Shown here one piece after another: positions 9,340 to 18,006 of a stretch of 37,764 nucleotides of DNA. Below the pieces are notes generated by a model. The model saw nothing but the letters and a program-made list of their open reading frames with translations, made no database searches and was not told the origin of the DNA. This stretch comes from an uncultured Verrucomicrobiota bacterium (GTDB lineage Bacteria; Verrucomicrobiota; Verrucomicrobiia; Limisphaerales; UBA8199): positions 1 to 37,764 of the forward strand of contig CAIQQM010000214.1 of assembly GCA_903873945.1 (NCBI GenBank), read 5' to 3'. How positions within the stretch are numbered: the stretch's first letter is position 1; every line of letters starts with the position of its first letter. The position numbers and the translations under genes are program-made.

Positions 9340-10773
9340 TCAAGCAACTGCTGCGGAAGATTTTTCCAGCCGGCGCAGGTATTCGTCCATTGATTTGGCC
9401 GCGCACTTTCCGTCGCCCATGGCGAGGATTACGGTCGCCGCTCCGCGGACGATATCGCCGCCGGCAAAAACTCCCGGCAGGCTGGTCATACCTTTCTCGT
9501 CCACAACAATGTTGCCCCATTTATTGAGCTTTAACTCCGGGCAAGTGGCCGTGAGCAACGGGTTGGCGCGCGTGCCAACCGCCACCACCACGACATCGCA
9601 CGGGATGATGAATTCAGAGCCGGGAATGACCATCGGCCGGGCGCGGCCCGAGGCGTCAGACTCGCCCAGTTGCATACGGACGCACCTGAGACCCGTCACC
9701 CATTTCTTTTCGCTGCCAAGCACTTCAACCGGCGCGATCAGGTATTCGAACTGGATGCCTTCCTCCTCTGCATGGTGAATTTCCTCGGCGCGCGCCGGCA
9801 TTTCCTTGCGTGTCCGGCGATAAACGATCATTGACGCCTGGGCCCCGAGGCGTTTGGCGGTGCGGGCGGAGTCTATGGCCACGTTGCCGGCGCCGACCGT
9901 AGCGACACGCTTGCCGTTAAGCACGGGCGTGTCGGACCTGGGGAATTGATATGCGGCCATCAGGTTCACGCGGGTCAGATACTCATTGGCGGAGTAGACG
10001 CCCTTGAAGTTTTCGCCCGGCACGTTCATGAAAACCGGCAAGCCCGCGCCATTCGCGATAAACACCGCGTCGAACTGCTTACGCAATTCCTGCAAGGTGT
10101 ACGTCCGGCCAATGACCGTATTGCAGACAATTTTCACCCCCGCCCTCACCAGGCGGTTCACTTCCGATTCCACGATCTTTTTCGGCAGCCGGAACTCCGG
10201 GATGCCATAAACAAGCACGCCGCCGGGCTTGTGCAGCGCCTCAAAGACAGTGACATCGTGGCCGAATTTGACCAGTTCACCGGCCGCAGTGAGGCCGCCG
10301 GGCCCGGAGCCGACGACAGCAATCTTCCTGCCGCTGGGCCGGGCGACCTGGAGGAATTGTTGTTCGCTGCTGCCGCGGGCCCAATCGCCGACATAGCGCT
10401 CAAGATAGCCGATGGCCACCGGCAATCCTTTGTGGCCACGGATGCATTCCACCTCGCACTGCGTCTCCTGCGGACAGACCCGGCCGGTGATAGAAGGAAG
10501 CGCATTATCATTGAGGAGGCTTTTCGCAGCTTCAGAAAGATTGCCCGCGGAAAGCAGTTCGATGAAGCGCGGGATGTTGACCATCACAGGGCAACCGGCC
10601 ACGCACCTGGGGTCCTTGCATTGCAGGCACCGCTCGGCTTCGAGCACGGCCACCTTCTCAGGCAGACCGAGGTTGACCTCGTTAAAGTTGGCGTTGCGGA
10701 TCAGCGGCTCCTGTTCCGACATTTTTTGCCGGTTGATTTGGAGCCGTTGTTTGGTGGTGATCTTGGGTGTCAC
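9340..10773 (-). CDS. nfnB: NfnB-type / GltD-like FAD iron-sulfur oxidoreductase, large subunit
   Basis: 477 residues homologous to the small subunit of glutamate synthase and to the large subunit (NfnB/SudA) of ferredoxin:NADP oxidoreductases. The N-terminal cysteine clusters for two [4Fe-4S] centres are present (C49, C52, C57, C61 in RCLQCKDPRCVAGCP, and C100, C106, C110). A first FAD-binding GSGPGG motif lies near residue 155, a second nucleotide-binding GAGNVAIDSA is followed by YRRTRKEMPA, and FAGGDIVRGAATVILAMGDG lies near the end. The GTG start at 10773 puts RQKMSEQEP where the family usually has PMPEQ, so I keep it over the internal ATG. The gene follows the NfnA-like subunit by 24 bases. 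A partner flavoprotein without any glutamate synthase large subunit favours an NADH/ferredoxin/NADP transhydrogenase over a GOGAT role. That is inference. Confidence 0.85.
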   Translation of the reverse strand: MTPKITTKQRLQINRQKMSEQEPLIRNANFNEVNLGLPEKVAVLEAERCLQCKDPRCVAGCPVMVNIPRFIELLSAGNLSEAAKSLLNDNALPSITGRVCPQETQCEVECIRGHKGLPVAIGYLERYVGDWARGSSEQQFLQVARPSGRKIAVVGSGPGGLTAAGELVKFGHDVTVFEALHKPGGVLVYGIPEFRLPKKIVESEVNRLVRAGVKIVCNTVIGRTYTLQELRKQFDAVFIANGAGLPVFMNVPGENFKGVYSANEYLTRVNLMAAYQFPRSDTPVLNGKRVATVGAGNVAIDSARTAKRLGAQASMIVYRRTRKEMPARAEEIHHAEEEGIQFEYLIAPVEVLGSEKKWVTGLRCVRMQLGESDASGRARPMVIPGSEFIIPCDVVVVAVGTRANPLLTATCPELKLNKWGNIVVDEKGMTSLPGVFAGGDIVRGAATVILAMGDGKCAAKSMDEYLRRLEKSSAAVA

Positions 10774-10797
10774 GGAGTCAGGAAGGAAGATATGAAA

Positions 10798-11637
10798 TCA
10801 CTTCAGCCCGATCTTGCAGGTTCCCTCCGGGCATGACGCGAGGGACTGTTGTTCGAATTCGCGGTAAGTGCCCAAACGGTCCATCAACAGATCGAAGTCA
10901 ACCTCGTGACCATCGAATTCCGGGCCGTCCACGCAAGCGAACTTCGTCTGGTGTCCCACATCGACCCGGCAGCCGCCGCACATCCCTGTGCCATCCACCA
11001 TCACCGGGTTGAGGGATACAATCGTACGGACGCCAAGAGGTTTCGTCAGCTTTACCACAGCGCGCATCATTGGGACAGGGCCAACGGCATAGACAATATT
11101 GATGCCGCCGTGGGCAAGTTCGTCTTTGGCCGCGTCTGTAACAAACCCATGCCGCCCATAGCTCCCGTCGTCGGTGCAGACAATCACTTTGCCCAACCGA
11201 TGCAGCTCGGGCTCAAAAATGACCCATTCTTTCGAGCGCCCGCCGATGATGCTGAGCACGTCCACGCCACGCTGGTGCAATCCCTGGGCAATGGGATGCA
11301 CCACAGCCGTACCGACACCACCGCCGATGCACAAGGCCCGGCCCGACGCAATCAGTTCCGTCGGGTGCCCGAGCGGCCCGGAAATGTCCGTAATCGCCTC
11401 ACCGGGTTCGAGCGCGACCAAGTCCTGTGTGCTTTTACCCACCGCCTGGATAACCAACGCAATAGTGCCAGCTCCGAGGTCAGCGTCCGCGATTGTCAAC
11501 GGGATGCGTTCCGCTCCTTCACCCCGCCGGACGATGACGAACTGGCCGGGCCGGCGGATTTGGGCAATGCGCGGCGCCTCGACATCGAGGCGCGTGACAT
11601 TCGGGCTCAGGCGAGCCTTGGCGGTGATTTTATGCAT
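10798..11637 (-). CDS. nfnA: NfnA-type FAD / [2Fe-2S] NAD-binding oxidoreductase, small subunit
   Basis: 279 residues of the ferredoxin-NADP reductase-like family shared by NfnA, SudB and dihydroorotate dehydrogenase electron-transfer subunit PyrK. The FAD region has PGQFVIVRRGEGAERIPLTI at residues ~30-50 and the NAD-binding region has CIGGGVGTAVVHPIAQ. The C-terminal [2Fe-2S] cysteines are in GTGMCGGCRVDVG and FACVDGPEFDGHEVDF. The ORF track starts at a GTG (11673), but homologues begin close to MHKITAKARLSPNV, so the ATG at 11637 is chosen. The 243 bases between this gene and the kinase upstream hold no gene; a TTGACT without a convincing -10 is present there, so an internal promoter is possible but unproven. 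Together with the next gene it should form a soluble cytoplasmic electron-bifurcating or sulfide-dehydrogenase-type complex. Confidence 0.85.
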   Translation of the reverse strand: MHKITAKARLSPNVTRLDVEAPRIAQIRRPGQFVIVRRGEGAERIPLTIADADLGAGTIALVIQAVGKSTQDLVALEPGEAITDISGPLGHPTELIASGRALCIGGGVGTAVVHPIAQGLHQRGVDVLSIIGGRSKEWVIFEPELHRLGKVIVCTDDGSYGRHGFVTDAAKDELAHGGINIVYAVGPVPMMRAVVKLTKPLGVRTIVSLNPVMVDGTGMCGGCRVDVGHQTKFACVDGPEFDGHEVDFDLLMDRLGTYREFEQQSLASCPEGTCKIGLK

Positions 11638-11880
11638 GTAAAAGTATCGCTTGAAACCGGCAAGGCGTTGCACCCAAGACTATTTCATCAAAGCCCGGGC
11701 CCGCTGAGAACTTCAGCGCCACAATGCACGAATGACCAGATTCTTGATTTCAAGACCGACCAGCATGGCAACCATTTTCCCCTGAGTCAACTTTCTTGGG
11801 TTCCGGTTGCGGACTCTCTGTCGGCACATTGATGCCGATACGGGTCGGATGGCGGTTGAAACAATGCGCGCCGGAATCAG

Positions 11881-13425
11881 CTAAACGGCCACTTTAAGGT
11901 GGGTAATGCGGAAGATAGCGCCTCGGGGAACGTTGGGCAGGCATTCGATTTCCCAGCCGTGAGCCAGGACAATCTGTTGCACGACGGCCAATCCCAACCC
12001 GGTGCCCTTTTTCTGAGTAGTGAAATAGGGCTTGAAGATCTCAGTACGACGCTCGGGGGGAACGCCGGGACCGTTATCGCGCACCTCGAGGGAAGCCTCG
12101 GTTCCATTGCGTTTCCCGGCCACTACCTGGATCTCGCCGCCCTCGTCAACCGCTTGAGACGCATTAAGAAGCAGGTTGAAAAGCGCCTGGCGGAGCAATT
12201 GTTCGTCCGCCTCAATCCTAAGCGCGTCGCCGCCAACCTCCAGTTTGATTTTCTTCTCCTCGAGGTCGTAGGTAAGGGCGCGAACGACTTCATTCACGAC
12301 GGAGCTGAGGGCGAGAACAGAACGGCGGACTTCGCGCGGACGCGAATAGTTGATGAACTCGTTCAATTGCGCGGCGACTTTGTCGGCTTCATCGATGATC
12401 TCACGCGATTTTCTCTGAACCTCGGGAGGGGAACCGGGCTGTTTGGAGAGCATCTGGGCCAGGCCGCGAATAATGTTGAGCGGGTTGCGGGTTTCGTGGG
12501 CGAGACCGGCGGCAGCGAGATTCATTTCCTTGAGGTGGGTGTTGAGTTCGCTTGCGCGGACAAGGCGGATCTGGAGGTCGGCGGACTTGGCAAGGTTGCG
12601 CCAGGCGAGGCTTGAGCCGAGAGCGGAGACGGTAGCGAGCACAAAGATGATCCAACGCAGCCTGAGATCATTGGCGCGCGCAGTTTCGAAAGCGTCCGTG
12701 GACAGGGCAAGAACGAGGGCATGCAAAGCGCGTTGTTCGACGAGGGATTGGTATTCCTTTTCATCCATCCCGCGCAACCAGGGCGGGCGCCGCGGTCGTG
12801 AGCCCCTTTCTTCAGGAGGAGGGCCGACGGGCTCGCCGGGAAACGGAGCGGTCAACGCCGCCAAGTTCGAAGAGGTTGTCGAGTCTTGAGAGTCGGGCGG
12901 CGGGCGGCGAGGGAATCTGCCACGAAAGCTCTCGGGCGCGTTGTTGGTCAGGCCTCGCAAAGGCGGGAGCACCACTGTCGGATTCGTAGAGCCTTCGGAG
13001 CTAAGGCTCGTGCCGAGGTCCACCGGAGTCACGATAGTGACGGTCTTGCGTCCCCAACGTTCTCCTTCCTGCAGGATATCCTTTTGCCCAAAATCGATGG
13101 GGCGGCCGGCGGAAGCGACGGGCTCACCAGCAGCGTTCAGGAGAGCAATGGAGATGAGGTCGCTGGATTTGACGAGCTCGTTGGTGCGGCCGTTGACAAG
13201 TTCATCCAGAACGGGCTCGAGGCGTTCCTGCAAGACGGCACCGCGAAAGCGCATGCCGCGGATGCAGGCGCTGACGGTGTTGGCGATGTCTTTGGCGCGG
13301 TTCCGGAGGTCGGCCTTCGCAGCATTGGTGATGCGCGCATGTTCTTCAAGCTGCCAGGTCACGACCAGCGCCCAGACAGCCGCGAGAAGTCCGTAAACCA
13401 CCAGGTTACGACGAGCTATTTTCAT
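11881..13425 (-). CDS. membrane sensor histidine kinase (NtrB/ZraS type)
   Basis: 514 residues. An N-terminal membrane segment lies at ~7-24 and a second at ~257-275, enclosing a ~230-residue extracytoplasmic sensor region. That region includes a proline/arginine-rich, low-complexity stretch (~160-215) that looks disordered. The dimerisation/phospho-acceptor helix has H310 in GLAHETRNPLNIIRGLAQ. The ATPase domain shows NLLLNASQAV (N box), DNGPGVP (G1) and KGTGLGLAVVQQIV (G2). The family senses an extracytoplasmic signal and phosphorylates an NtrC-type regulator. The only such regulator nearby is the one at 7934-9307. The gene starts 16 bases after the secretin barrel gene, so it is very probably co-transcribed with the secretion genes. 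Confidence 0.93.
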   Translation of the reverse strand: MKIARRNLVVYGLLAAVWALVVTWQLEEHARITNAAKADLRNRAKDIANTVSACIRGMRFRGAVLQERLEPVLDELVNGRTNELVKSSDLISIALLNAAGEPVASAGRPIDFGQKDILQEGERWGRKTVTIVTPVDLGTSLSSEGSTNPTVVLPPLRGLTNNAPESFRGRFPRRPPPDSQDSTTSSNLAALTAPFPGEPVGPPPEERGSRPRRPPWLRGMDEKEYQSLVEQRALHALVLALSTDAFETARANDLRLRWIIFVLATVSALGSSLAWRNLAKSADLQIRLVRASELNTHLKEMNLAAAGLAHETRNPLNIIRGLAQMLSKQPGSPPEVQRKSREIIDEADKVAAQLNEFINYSRPREVRRSVLALSSVVNEVVRALTYDLEEKKIKLEVGGDALRIEADEQLLRQALFNLLLNASQAVDEGGEIQVVAGKRNGTEASLEVRDNGPGVPPERRTEIFKPYFTTQKKGTGLGLAVVQQIVLAHGWEIECLPNVPRGAIFRITHLKVAV

Positions 13426-13441
13426 GCGTCAATGAATCGAA

Positions 13442-14764
13442 TCAGTTTGGCACGCTGGACGGGCTGGTTTTGCCTTTGCTGGATTTTCCGGGTGCGGGGA
13501 CAGGGCTCTGTTGTGCTGGCAGCGCGTCAATGAACTTGTCCAGATCGCGCTGATCAAAGGACTTGGGGGCATCGGTCTTTGCTCTTTCAGCGGCAGTCAG
13601 CGCAGCCAGTTCGGTGGGTGATTGAACGATGTATGGCGTCAGGAAAATAATGAGCTCAGTTTGACTGTCGTTTTTCACTGAGTGCTTGAAGAGGTTACCC
13701 AGCAGGGGGATATCGCCGAGGATAGGAATCTTCGTGTCGGTTTTTGCCTTCGAGCTTGTCATCATACCGCCAAGGATGACGGTTTGTCCCGAGGGAGTGA
13801 CGGCGACCGTGTTAGCGGAACGTGTTTCGATATAGGGGACAGTGATGCCTTGCGAGATGGTTTGGGTTTGGGTTGGGTCGACTGAGGAAACCTCGGGGTT
13901 GATAATCATCTCGACCATGCCATCCGAAGTGATAAAAGGAGTCACATTCAGGATGATGCCCACATTCTGGTACGTATAGGCCTCAATGGGAGTGCCATTC
14001 AAGCCATTATAAGAGACGCTGGTGACGAGCGGCACCTGCTCGCCGGAGAAGATTTGCGCCGGCTGGTTATTCCGGGCAAGGATGGAAGGGCGCGACAACA
14101 CCTTCGTGCTTCCGGATTGGGCAATGGCACGCACAGTCGCCTGGTAATTTGCGCCAAGGACCTGATACAGACCGGCGGCACCCGCGCCTACGCCGGTTGA
14201 CTGGAAACTGGAAATGGGCTGTCCGACGGCATTGTACTGCAAATTGGAGGGGGCGGTGTTGAGTCCGCTGAGACCAAACACATTGGCGGCATTGGCAATC
14301 GGCTGATTGCCGGTGCCAGTCCAACCTCCCTCGACACCGATATCGGAACCCTGATTGCGAGTGACCTCGAGGAACACAACCTTGATGAGGACCTGGGGCT
14401 TGGGCTTATCCAGATTTGTCAACACCTGCATCACATAAGGCATGGCCTCCTCCGGAGCGATAACGACGACCCGGCGGGTTTCGGGGTCGATGGTAAAATA
14501 GGCGTCGGGGATGGTGCCATTGGCAGGATATTGCCGGGAAACGACATTGCCACTGCCAGCGCTCGACGTGCTGCGACCAGCGGCGCTCCCGCTAGTGCCG
14601 CCACCACCACCGAAACCGCCGCCGCCAAAACCACCTCCGCCACCCGTTCCGCCGCCCCCGGTTCCGCCGGCTCTCTGTTGCGCCTGGATATCGAGCGCGG
14701 CGCACAAACCGAGGCTCAAGATGCAGATGAGGCACTTAAGCCATTTCGAGTATATCGTAATCAT
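13442..14764 (-). CDS. secretin, C-terminal barrel half of a split GspD
   Basis: 440 residues. A signal peptide (MITIYSKWLKC..., ending near DIQAQ) is followed by a glycine-rich tract and then ~45 residues (YFTIDPETRRVVVIAPEEAM...) that look like the second half of a secretin_N ring domain. The outer-membrane secretin barrel domain fills the rest: QVLIKVVFLEVTRNQGSDIG at its start, VLSRPSILARNNQPAQIFSG, TVAVTPSGQTVILGGMM and KIPILGDIPLLGNLF. A charged/proline tail closes the protein. Start: the ORF track begins at a TTG (14806), but the ATG at 14764 has GAGG five bases upstream and directly begins the signal peptide. It lacks the N0 and N1-N3 domains expected of GspD; these are encoded by the preceding gene. 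Family knowledge: 12-16 copies form the T2SS outer-membrane gate. Confidence 0.9.
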   Translation of the reverse strand: MITIYSKWLKCLICILSLGLCAALDIQAQQRAGGTGGGGTGGGGGFGGGGFGGGGGTSGSAAGRSTSSAGSGNVVSRQYPANGTIPDAYFTIDPETRRVVVIAPEEAMPYVMQVLTNLDKPKPQVLIKVVFLEVTRNQGSDIGVEGGWTGTGNQPIANAANVFGLSGLNTAPSNLQYNAVGQPISSFQSTGVGAGAAGLYQVLGANYQATVRAIAQSGSTKVLSRPSILARNNQPAQIFSGEQVPLVTSVSYNGLNGTPIEAYTYQNVGIILNVTPFITSDGMVEMIINPEVSSVDPTQTQTISQGITVPYIETRSANTVAVTPSGQTVILGGMMTSSKAKTDTKIPILGDIPLLGNLFKHSVKNDSQTELIIFLTPYIVQSPTELAALTAAERAKTDAPKSFDQRDLDKFIDALPAQQSPVPAPGKSSKGKTSPSSVPN

Positions 14765-14818
14765 GTTTACCTCGCCGTTGTTGTTAGTTGATAACTTTGG
14801 ATTCAAATGGGCCTCCAG

Positions 14819-16486
14819 TTAGTTGCCGGTTGCGCTGCGAGAGCCGGTAGACCCAAGTGTTGTGGTACTGATAGTCGACGGCTGCGTTTGAGTCGCGCGC
14901 TGCGTGAGCGGGTTATTCTGCCCCAACAACGAGCGGCTGCTGCTGGAGTTCATACGGACAGTGCTGCGATTGAACAGATCAGAGAGAGCCTGCTGGACGT
15001 CCTGCGGGTCGGCGTTTTGCAGGTCATAGACGCCGACGACTTCTTTTCTGCCAGCCGCGGAATCCAGCTCCTCGATCATCTCGGTAATCTGGGGCATGAG
15101 CGTCTTCGAGGCGGTGACAATCAGTCTCGAAGTGCGTGGGTCCGGCACGGCAAGGACGCGTCCAAGTTTCTTTTCCCGATCGCTGCCGCCAGTCGTGGTG
15201 GTGGCAGCGCCTCCCCGCTGCCCGCCAAATCCGCCGCGGAAGAAAAACGGGAATTGGTTCTGATTGCCGCTGCTTGAGCTGGTGTCGTCAGGAAAGAGCT
15301 GGGAGAACTGATTGGCCAGCTCGGTAGGGTCGGCGTTTTTCAGGGTGAAGACCTTCAACTCGGTAACATCAGTGACCGGCTGGTCGATTTTATCGACGGT
15401 TTCGGCAATCGTACCCAGCAAATCAGCCGGGGCACTGACGATGAGCGAATTCGAGCGTTCATCGGCGACGGCGGTGACGCGCGTGGCAGCAGCGCCAGTG
15501 CCAGTGCTGCTGCGGCCACCGGCAGCAGTGTTCCCGCCGCCACCACCTCCGCCTCGTGCGCCGCCGAACATGTTGAAAAGAGCACCTCGACCGCCACCCC
15601 CACCGCCGCCGGTTTGAGTTGATTGAGACGGGGTGAACAATTGCGTAATGAGCGCGGCCAGATCCTTGGCATCAGCATACCGCAACGGCATGACTCTAAT
15701 TGATGAGACGCTGGCAATAGAGGTGTCGAGCGCCGTGACGATTTTGAGCATGCGTTTGATGTCGCTCTTGGTGGCCACCATGATGAGGCTATTGGCGCTT
15801 TCATTGACAGAGAGAGTCGCGGAAGTGGGGAGCAGCACTTCAAGGTTAGCCATTAACTGCGTGGCGTTGGCATACCGGACGGGGATGATTTGCGTCACCA
15901 CTTCATCCGATTTTTCAACGTCCGCGGGATCGTTGCCGGTAACGACTTCGAGATCCGGAGATGTTTTCGCGGATTCCATTGAAATGATCGTTAGAATCCG
16001 TCCGTTACGGCTCACTGCGTACCCATTTTTCTTCAGGACGGAATTGAGCAACTCGACCGTCTCATCTTTGGTGAGGGGCTCTTTGCTCCAGATTTCGACC
16101 GTGCCTTTGACATCGGTTGTCTTGTTGATAACGAAGCCGGCGGCATCACTCAGGTAATCCAGGATGAGGTTGAGGGGTGCGCCGCGGAAATTGAGGCGCA
16201 AACCATTTGTGGTATTTTCGGCGACGATTGTGGGTGGCGGAGTATTTGTAGCGCCTGCCGGGACCGAGACGGACGCAACAGGGGCGGAGGCCGGATTTGT
16301 GCTGACCGTCACGGCCTGGCTCGCCGTGGATGGAAGCGGAGCTTGCTGACTCGCGGCAGCGACATTGGTCGCGGCCAGGACAACCGGAGTGTCTTTGGCC
16401 GGCGTGCCGGGAGCAGGCTGCGCCGTCAGAATCTGAGTGCCTGCGCAAAGCCAGGCAATGAGTGAGAAGAATTTCATTGTTTTCAT
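14819..16486 (-). CDS. secretin periplasmic-domain half of a split GspD (N0-N3)
   Basis: 555 residues with a signal peptide (to about ILTAQ) and no barrel domain. An N0-like domain (LRLNFRGAPLNLILDYLSDA, ~95-165) is followed by secretin_N (NolW-type) repeats at ~190-260 (IIPVRYANATQLMANLEVL) and ~265-375. A third repeat lies at ~378-480, and the first half of a fourth follows (VVGVYDLQNADPQDVQQALS). Long Gly-rich loops (GGGGGGGRGALFNMFGG and another) sit inside the repeats. The protein ends with a Ser/Thr-rich tail, and the rest of the fourth repeat is found at the start of the next gene, 54 bases downstream. SD AGGAA lies 9 bases before the ATG. It is probably the periplasmic ring partner of the barrel half; the two would have to assemble together. 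The functional reading is inference, while the domain content is visible. Confidence 0.88.
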   Translation of the reverse strand: MKTMKFFSLIAWLCAGTQILTAQPAPGTPAKDTPVVLAATNVAAASQQAPLPSTASQAVTVSTNPASAPVASVSVPAGATNTPPPTIVAENTTNGLRLNFRGAPLNLILDYLSDAAGFVINKTTDVKGTVEIWSKEPLTKDETVELLNSVLKKNGYAVSRNGRILTIISMESAKTSPDLEVVTGNDPADVEKSDEVVTQIIPVRYANATQLMANLEVLLPTSATLSVNESANSLIMVATKSDIKRMLKIVTALDTSIASVSSIRVMPLRYADAKDLAALITQLFTPSQSTQTGGGGGGGRGALFNMFGGARGGGGGGGNTAAGGRSSTGTGAAATRVTAVADERSNSLIVSAPADLLGTIAETVDKIDQPVTDVTELKVFTLKNADPTELANQFSQLFPDDTSSSSGNQNQFPFFFRGGFGGQRGGAATTTTGGSDREKKLGRVLAVPDPRTSRLIVTASKTLMPQITEMIEELDSAAGRKEVVGVYDLQNADPQDVQQALSDLFNRSTVRMNSSSSRSLLGQNNPLTQRATQTQPSTISTTTLGSTGSRSATGN

Positions 16487-16492
16487 ATAACG

Positions 16493-17476
16493 TTATTCCT
16501 GTTCCCGTCGCTGCATCATTCTCTTGATTATATCGCTTTCGGCGCCGCTGGAGGCGGCCGCAGAGGTTGTAGTCGTGGCCGGGGTTGGACCCGGGTTGGC
16601 CGCGTAGGTTTCGGCCCGGCTTACCGGATGCCAATCCCCTTCCTCCTCACGGCGCATTTGCCAACCCACGCCGAGTTCCACTTCGTTGGTTCCGGACGAT
16701 AGTTTGACTGTGTTCGGGGTAATGCTGGCAATTTTGTAGCCCGCAATCGCATCAGCGGTCTTGAGGGCTTTCGTATAATCGGAGCTCGTGCCGTCAAAGA
16801 ACGCAAATATGCCCTTCTCGTAACTCATGATACCCGCGAGCCTGAAGGATTCGACGGGAGCCGTCCGCTGGCGAGCCATTCCGGGCCGGTGTGGAACGCG
16901 ATTGGGGTCAAAAATATTCCTGTCCGCCACAATTTTGAAGGAAGCGTAGTCGAGTTTCAAGGGAGCGTTGTTCGTGCCTGCCGTCACAGCGCTTGCCACG
17001 GGAGCGCTAACTGCGTAAGAGCCGTTAGTCTGGGACTGCCGCTGGCGGCGGGAGCGACGAGAGCGGCGGCTGGGTTGGCTGTTAGTGCTCTTCTGAACGG
17101 AACCGCCGGCTTGCGACATAACAGTTGCCGGCGCGGCATTATCGGTTTGCGCCGCATCGTCCGGCTGGGAAATATCCTCAGCCTCCGTGACGTCATTGGT
17201 CGAAGAGGCAGGGGTTGTTTCCTGAGCTGTGACGAGCAAGCCGCTTATCAGGCCGACCAGCAGAACACTCCAAAGCCGCCAAGCTCTCTGCGACCGCCGC
17301 AACCCGATAACCGCCAACGCGTTTCCGTCGAAGGGTTTTGAGTTTTGCTCGAAGAGCCTGCCACCCCACCAACGACGCACTTTCGCCCCGGGCGCCGCAA
17401 CTTTCCCGCTGCCGTTTTCCAGCAAGCCGGTTTTATGCTCGGAATCGACTTCGCTGCTTGTTGGTTTCGACTTCAT
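16493..17476 (-). CDS. GspC-like inner-membrane protein of the T2SS
   Basis: 327 residues. A cytoplasmic N-terminal ~65 residues is followed by a membrane segment at ~68-84 (LWSVLLVGLISGLLVTA). Next comes a long low-complexity linker containing an unusual Arg/Ser patch (SRRSRRSRRQRQ). A compact domain at ~180-275 (SFKIVADRNIFDPNRVP, FRLAGIMSYEKGIFAFFDG) resembles the homology region of GspC and PilP, which binds the N0 domain of the secretin. The C-terminal tail is Ala/Thr/Ser-rich. The start overlaps the stop of gspM in an ATGA. Position immediately before the secretin genes fits the GspC role of joining inner-membrane platform to secretin. The match is structural-motif level only, so the name is tentative. 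Confidence 0.65.
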   Translation of the reverse strand: MKSKPTSSEVDSEHKTGLLENGSGKVAAPGAKVRRWWGGRLFEQNSKPFDGNALAVIGLRRSQRAWRLWSVLLVGLISGLLVTAQETTPASSTNDVTEAEDISQPDDAAQTDNAAPATVMSQAGGSVQKSTNSQPSRRSRRSRRQRQSQTNGSYAVSAPVASAVTAGTNNAPLKLDYASFKIVADRNIFDPNRVPHRPGMARQRTAPVESFRLAGIMSYEKGIFAFFDGTSSDYTKALKTADAIAGYKIASITPNTVKLSSGTNEVELGVGWQMRREEEGDWHPVSRAETYAANPGPTPATTTTSAAASSGAESDIIKRMMQRREQE

Positions 17477-18006
17477 TTTGCTTGCGAATTGAGAACGAGA
17501 CCGCTGATTTGCAGGCCGAGCGAAAGCTGCTGCCCTTCCTTGTCGCGCGCGGCGAGTTCCACTGACTGCAATTTGAGAGCCAGCGGTTCGCTTTCGACAC
17601 TATAAAGGAACCGGCTCAATCGGCTCAGGTCGCCCGTCGTATCGACGCGGCATTCATAGGTCATATACTCGTCACTGTCGTGTTTCCACTGAGGGGTAAT
17701 GGAGGCAATAATGACCCCAGCCTCCTGCGCCCAGCGATCAATCGCCTTGAAAACCTGTTGCTCGGCGGCCGAAGTGTTGTTCGAGAGCGTGTTGTGGGAC
17801 ATCCGATCCCAGCGGCTCCGGAGGTTCTGCGAGCGCAGCAACAACCGGTTGCCATTGGCGATATCTTTGCGCAACTCGGCGATGCGGGCCGAGCGCGCGC
17901 TCCACGATTTGGCAAGCGGCGTCAAGACCAGCCGGTCACCCGCGAACAGGCCAATGGCCGTCGCCGCGAGGATGATCAGCAGTTTCTGGCGGTTCTCAAT
18001 TTGCAT
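17473..18006 (-). CDS. gspM: GspM-like T2SS platform protein
   Basis: 177 residues when started at the ATG at 18006. The ORF track extends to 18210 but that part is the gspL sequence in another frame. The chosen start has GGGAGGAAAAA directly upstream and overlaps the end of gspL by 11 bases. A short cytoplasmic tail precedes one membrane segment (KLLIILAATAIGLFAGDRLV, ~8-27). A coiled-coil-like helix (~35-70) and a small ferredoxin-like domain (~85-175) follow, as in GspM/PilO. GspM pairs with GspL in the inner-membrane platform. The sequence is diverged, and the assignment rests mainly on topology and position. Confidence 0.75.
   Translation of the reverse strand: MQIENRQKLLIILAATAIGLFAGDRLVLTPLAKSWSARSARIAELRKDIANGNRLLLRSQNLRSRWDRMSHNTLSNNTSAAEQQVFKAIDRWAQEAGVIIASITPQWKHDSDEYMTYECRVDTTGDLSRLSRFLYSVESEPLALKLQSVELAARDKEGQQLSLGLQISGLVLNSQAK

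Noticed and set aside
9340-10773. Glutamate synthase small subunit (gltD)
   Set aside because: No GltB large subunit is nearby, and the adjacent flavoprotein fits NfnA/SudB, so the transhydrogenase/sulfide-dehydrogenase reading is preferred.
14764-14821. Split secretin as a simple nonsense mutation of one gspD
   Set aside because: The two ORFs are in the same frame, but the second gene has its own SD, ATG and signal peptide, which a point mutation would not create. Recent breakage is still listed as a refuting possibility.
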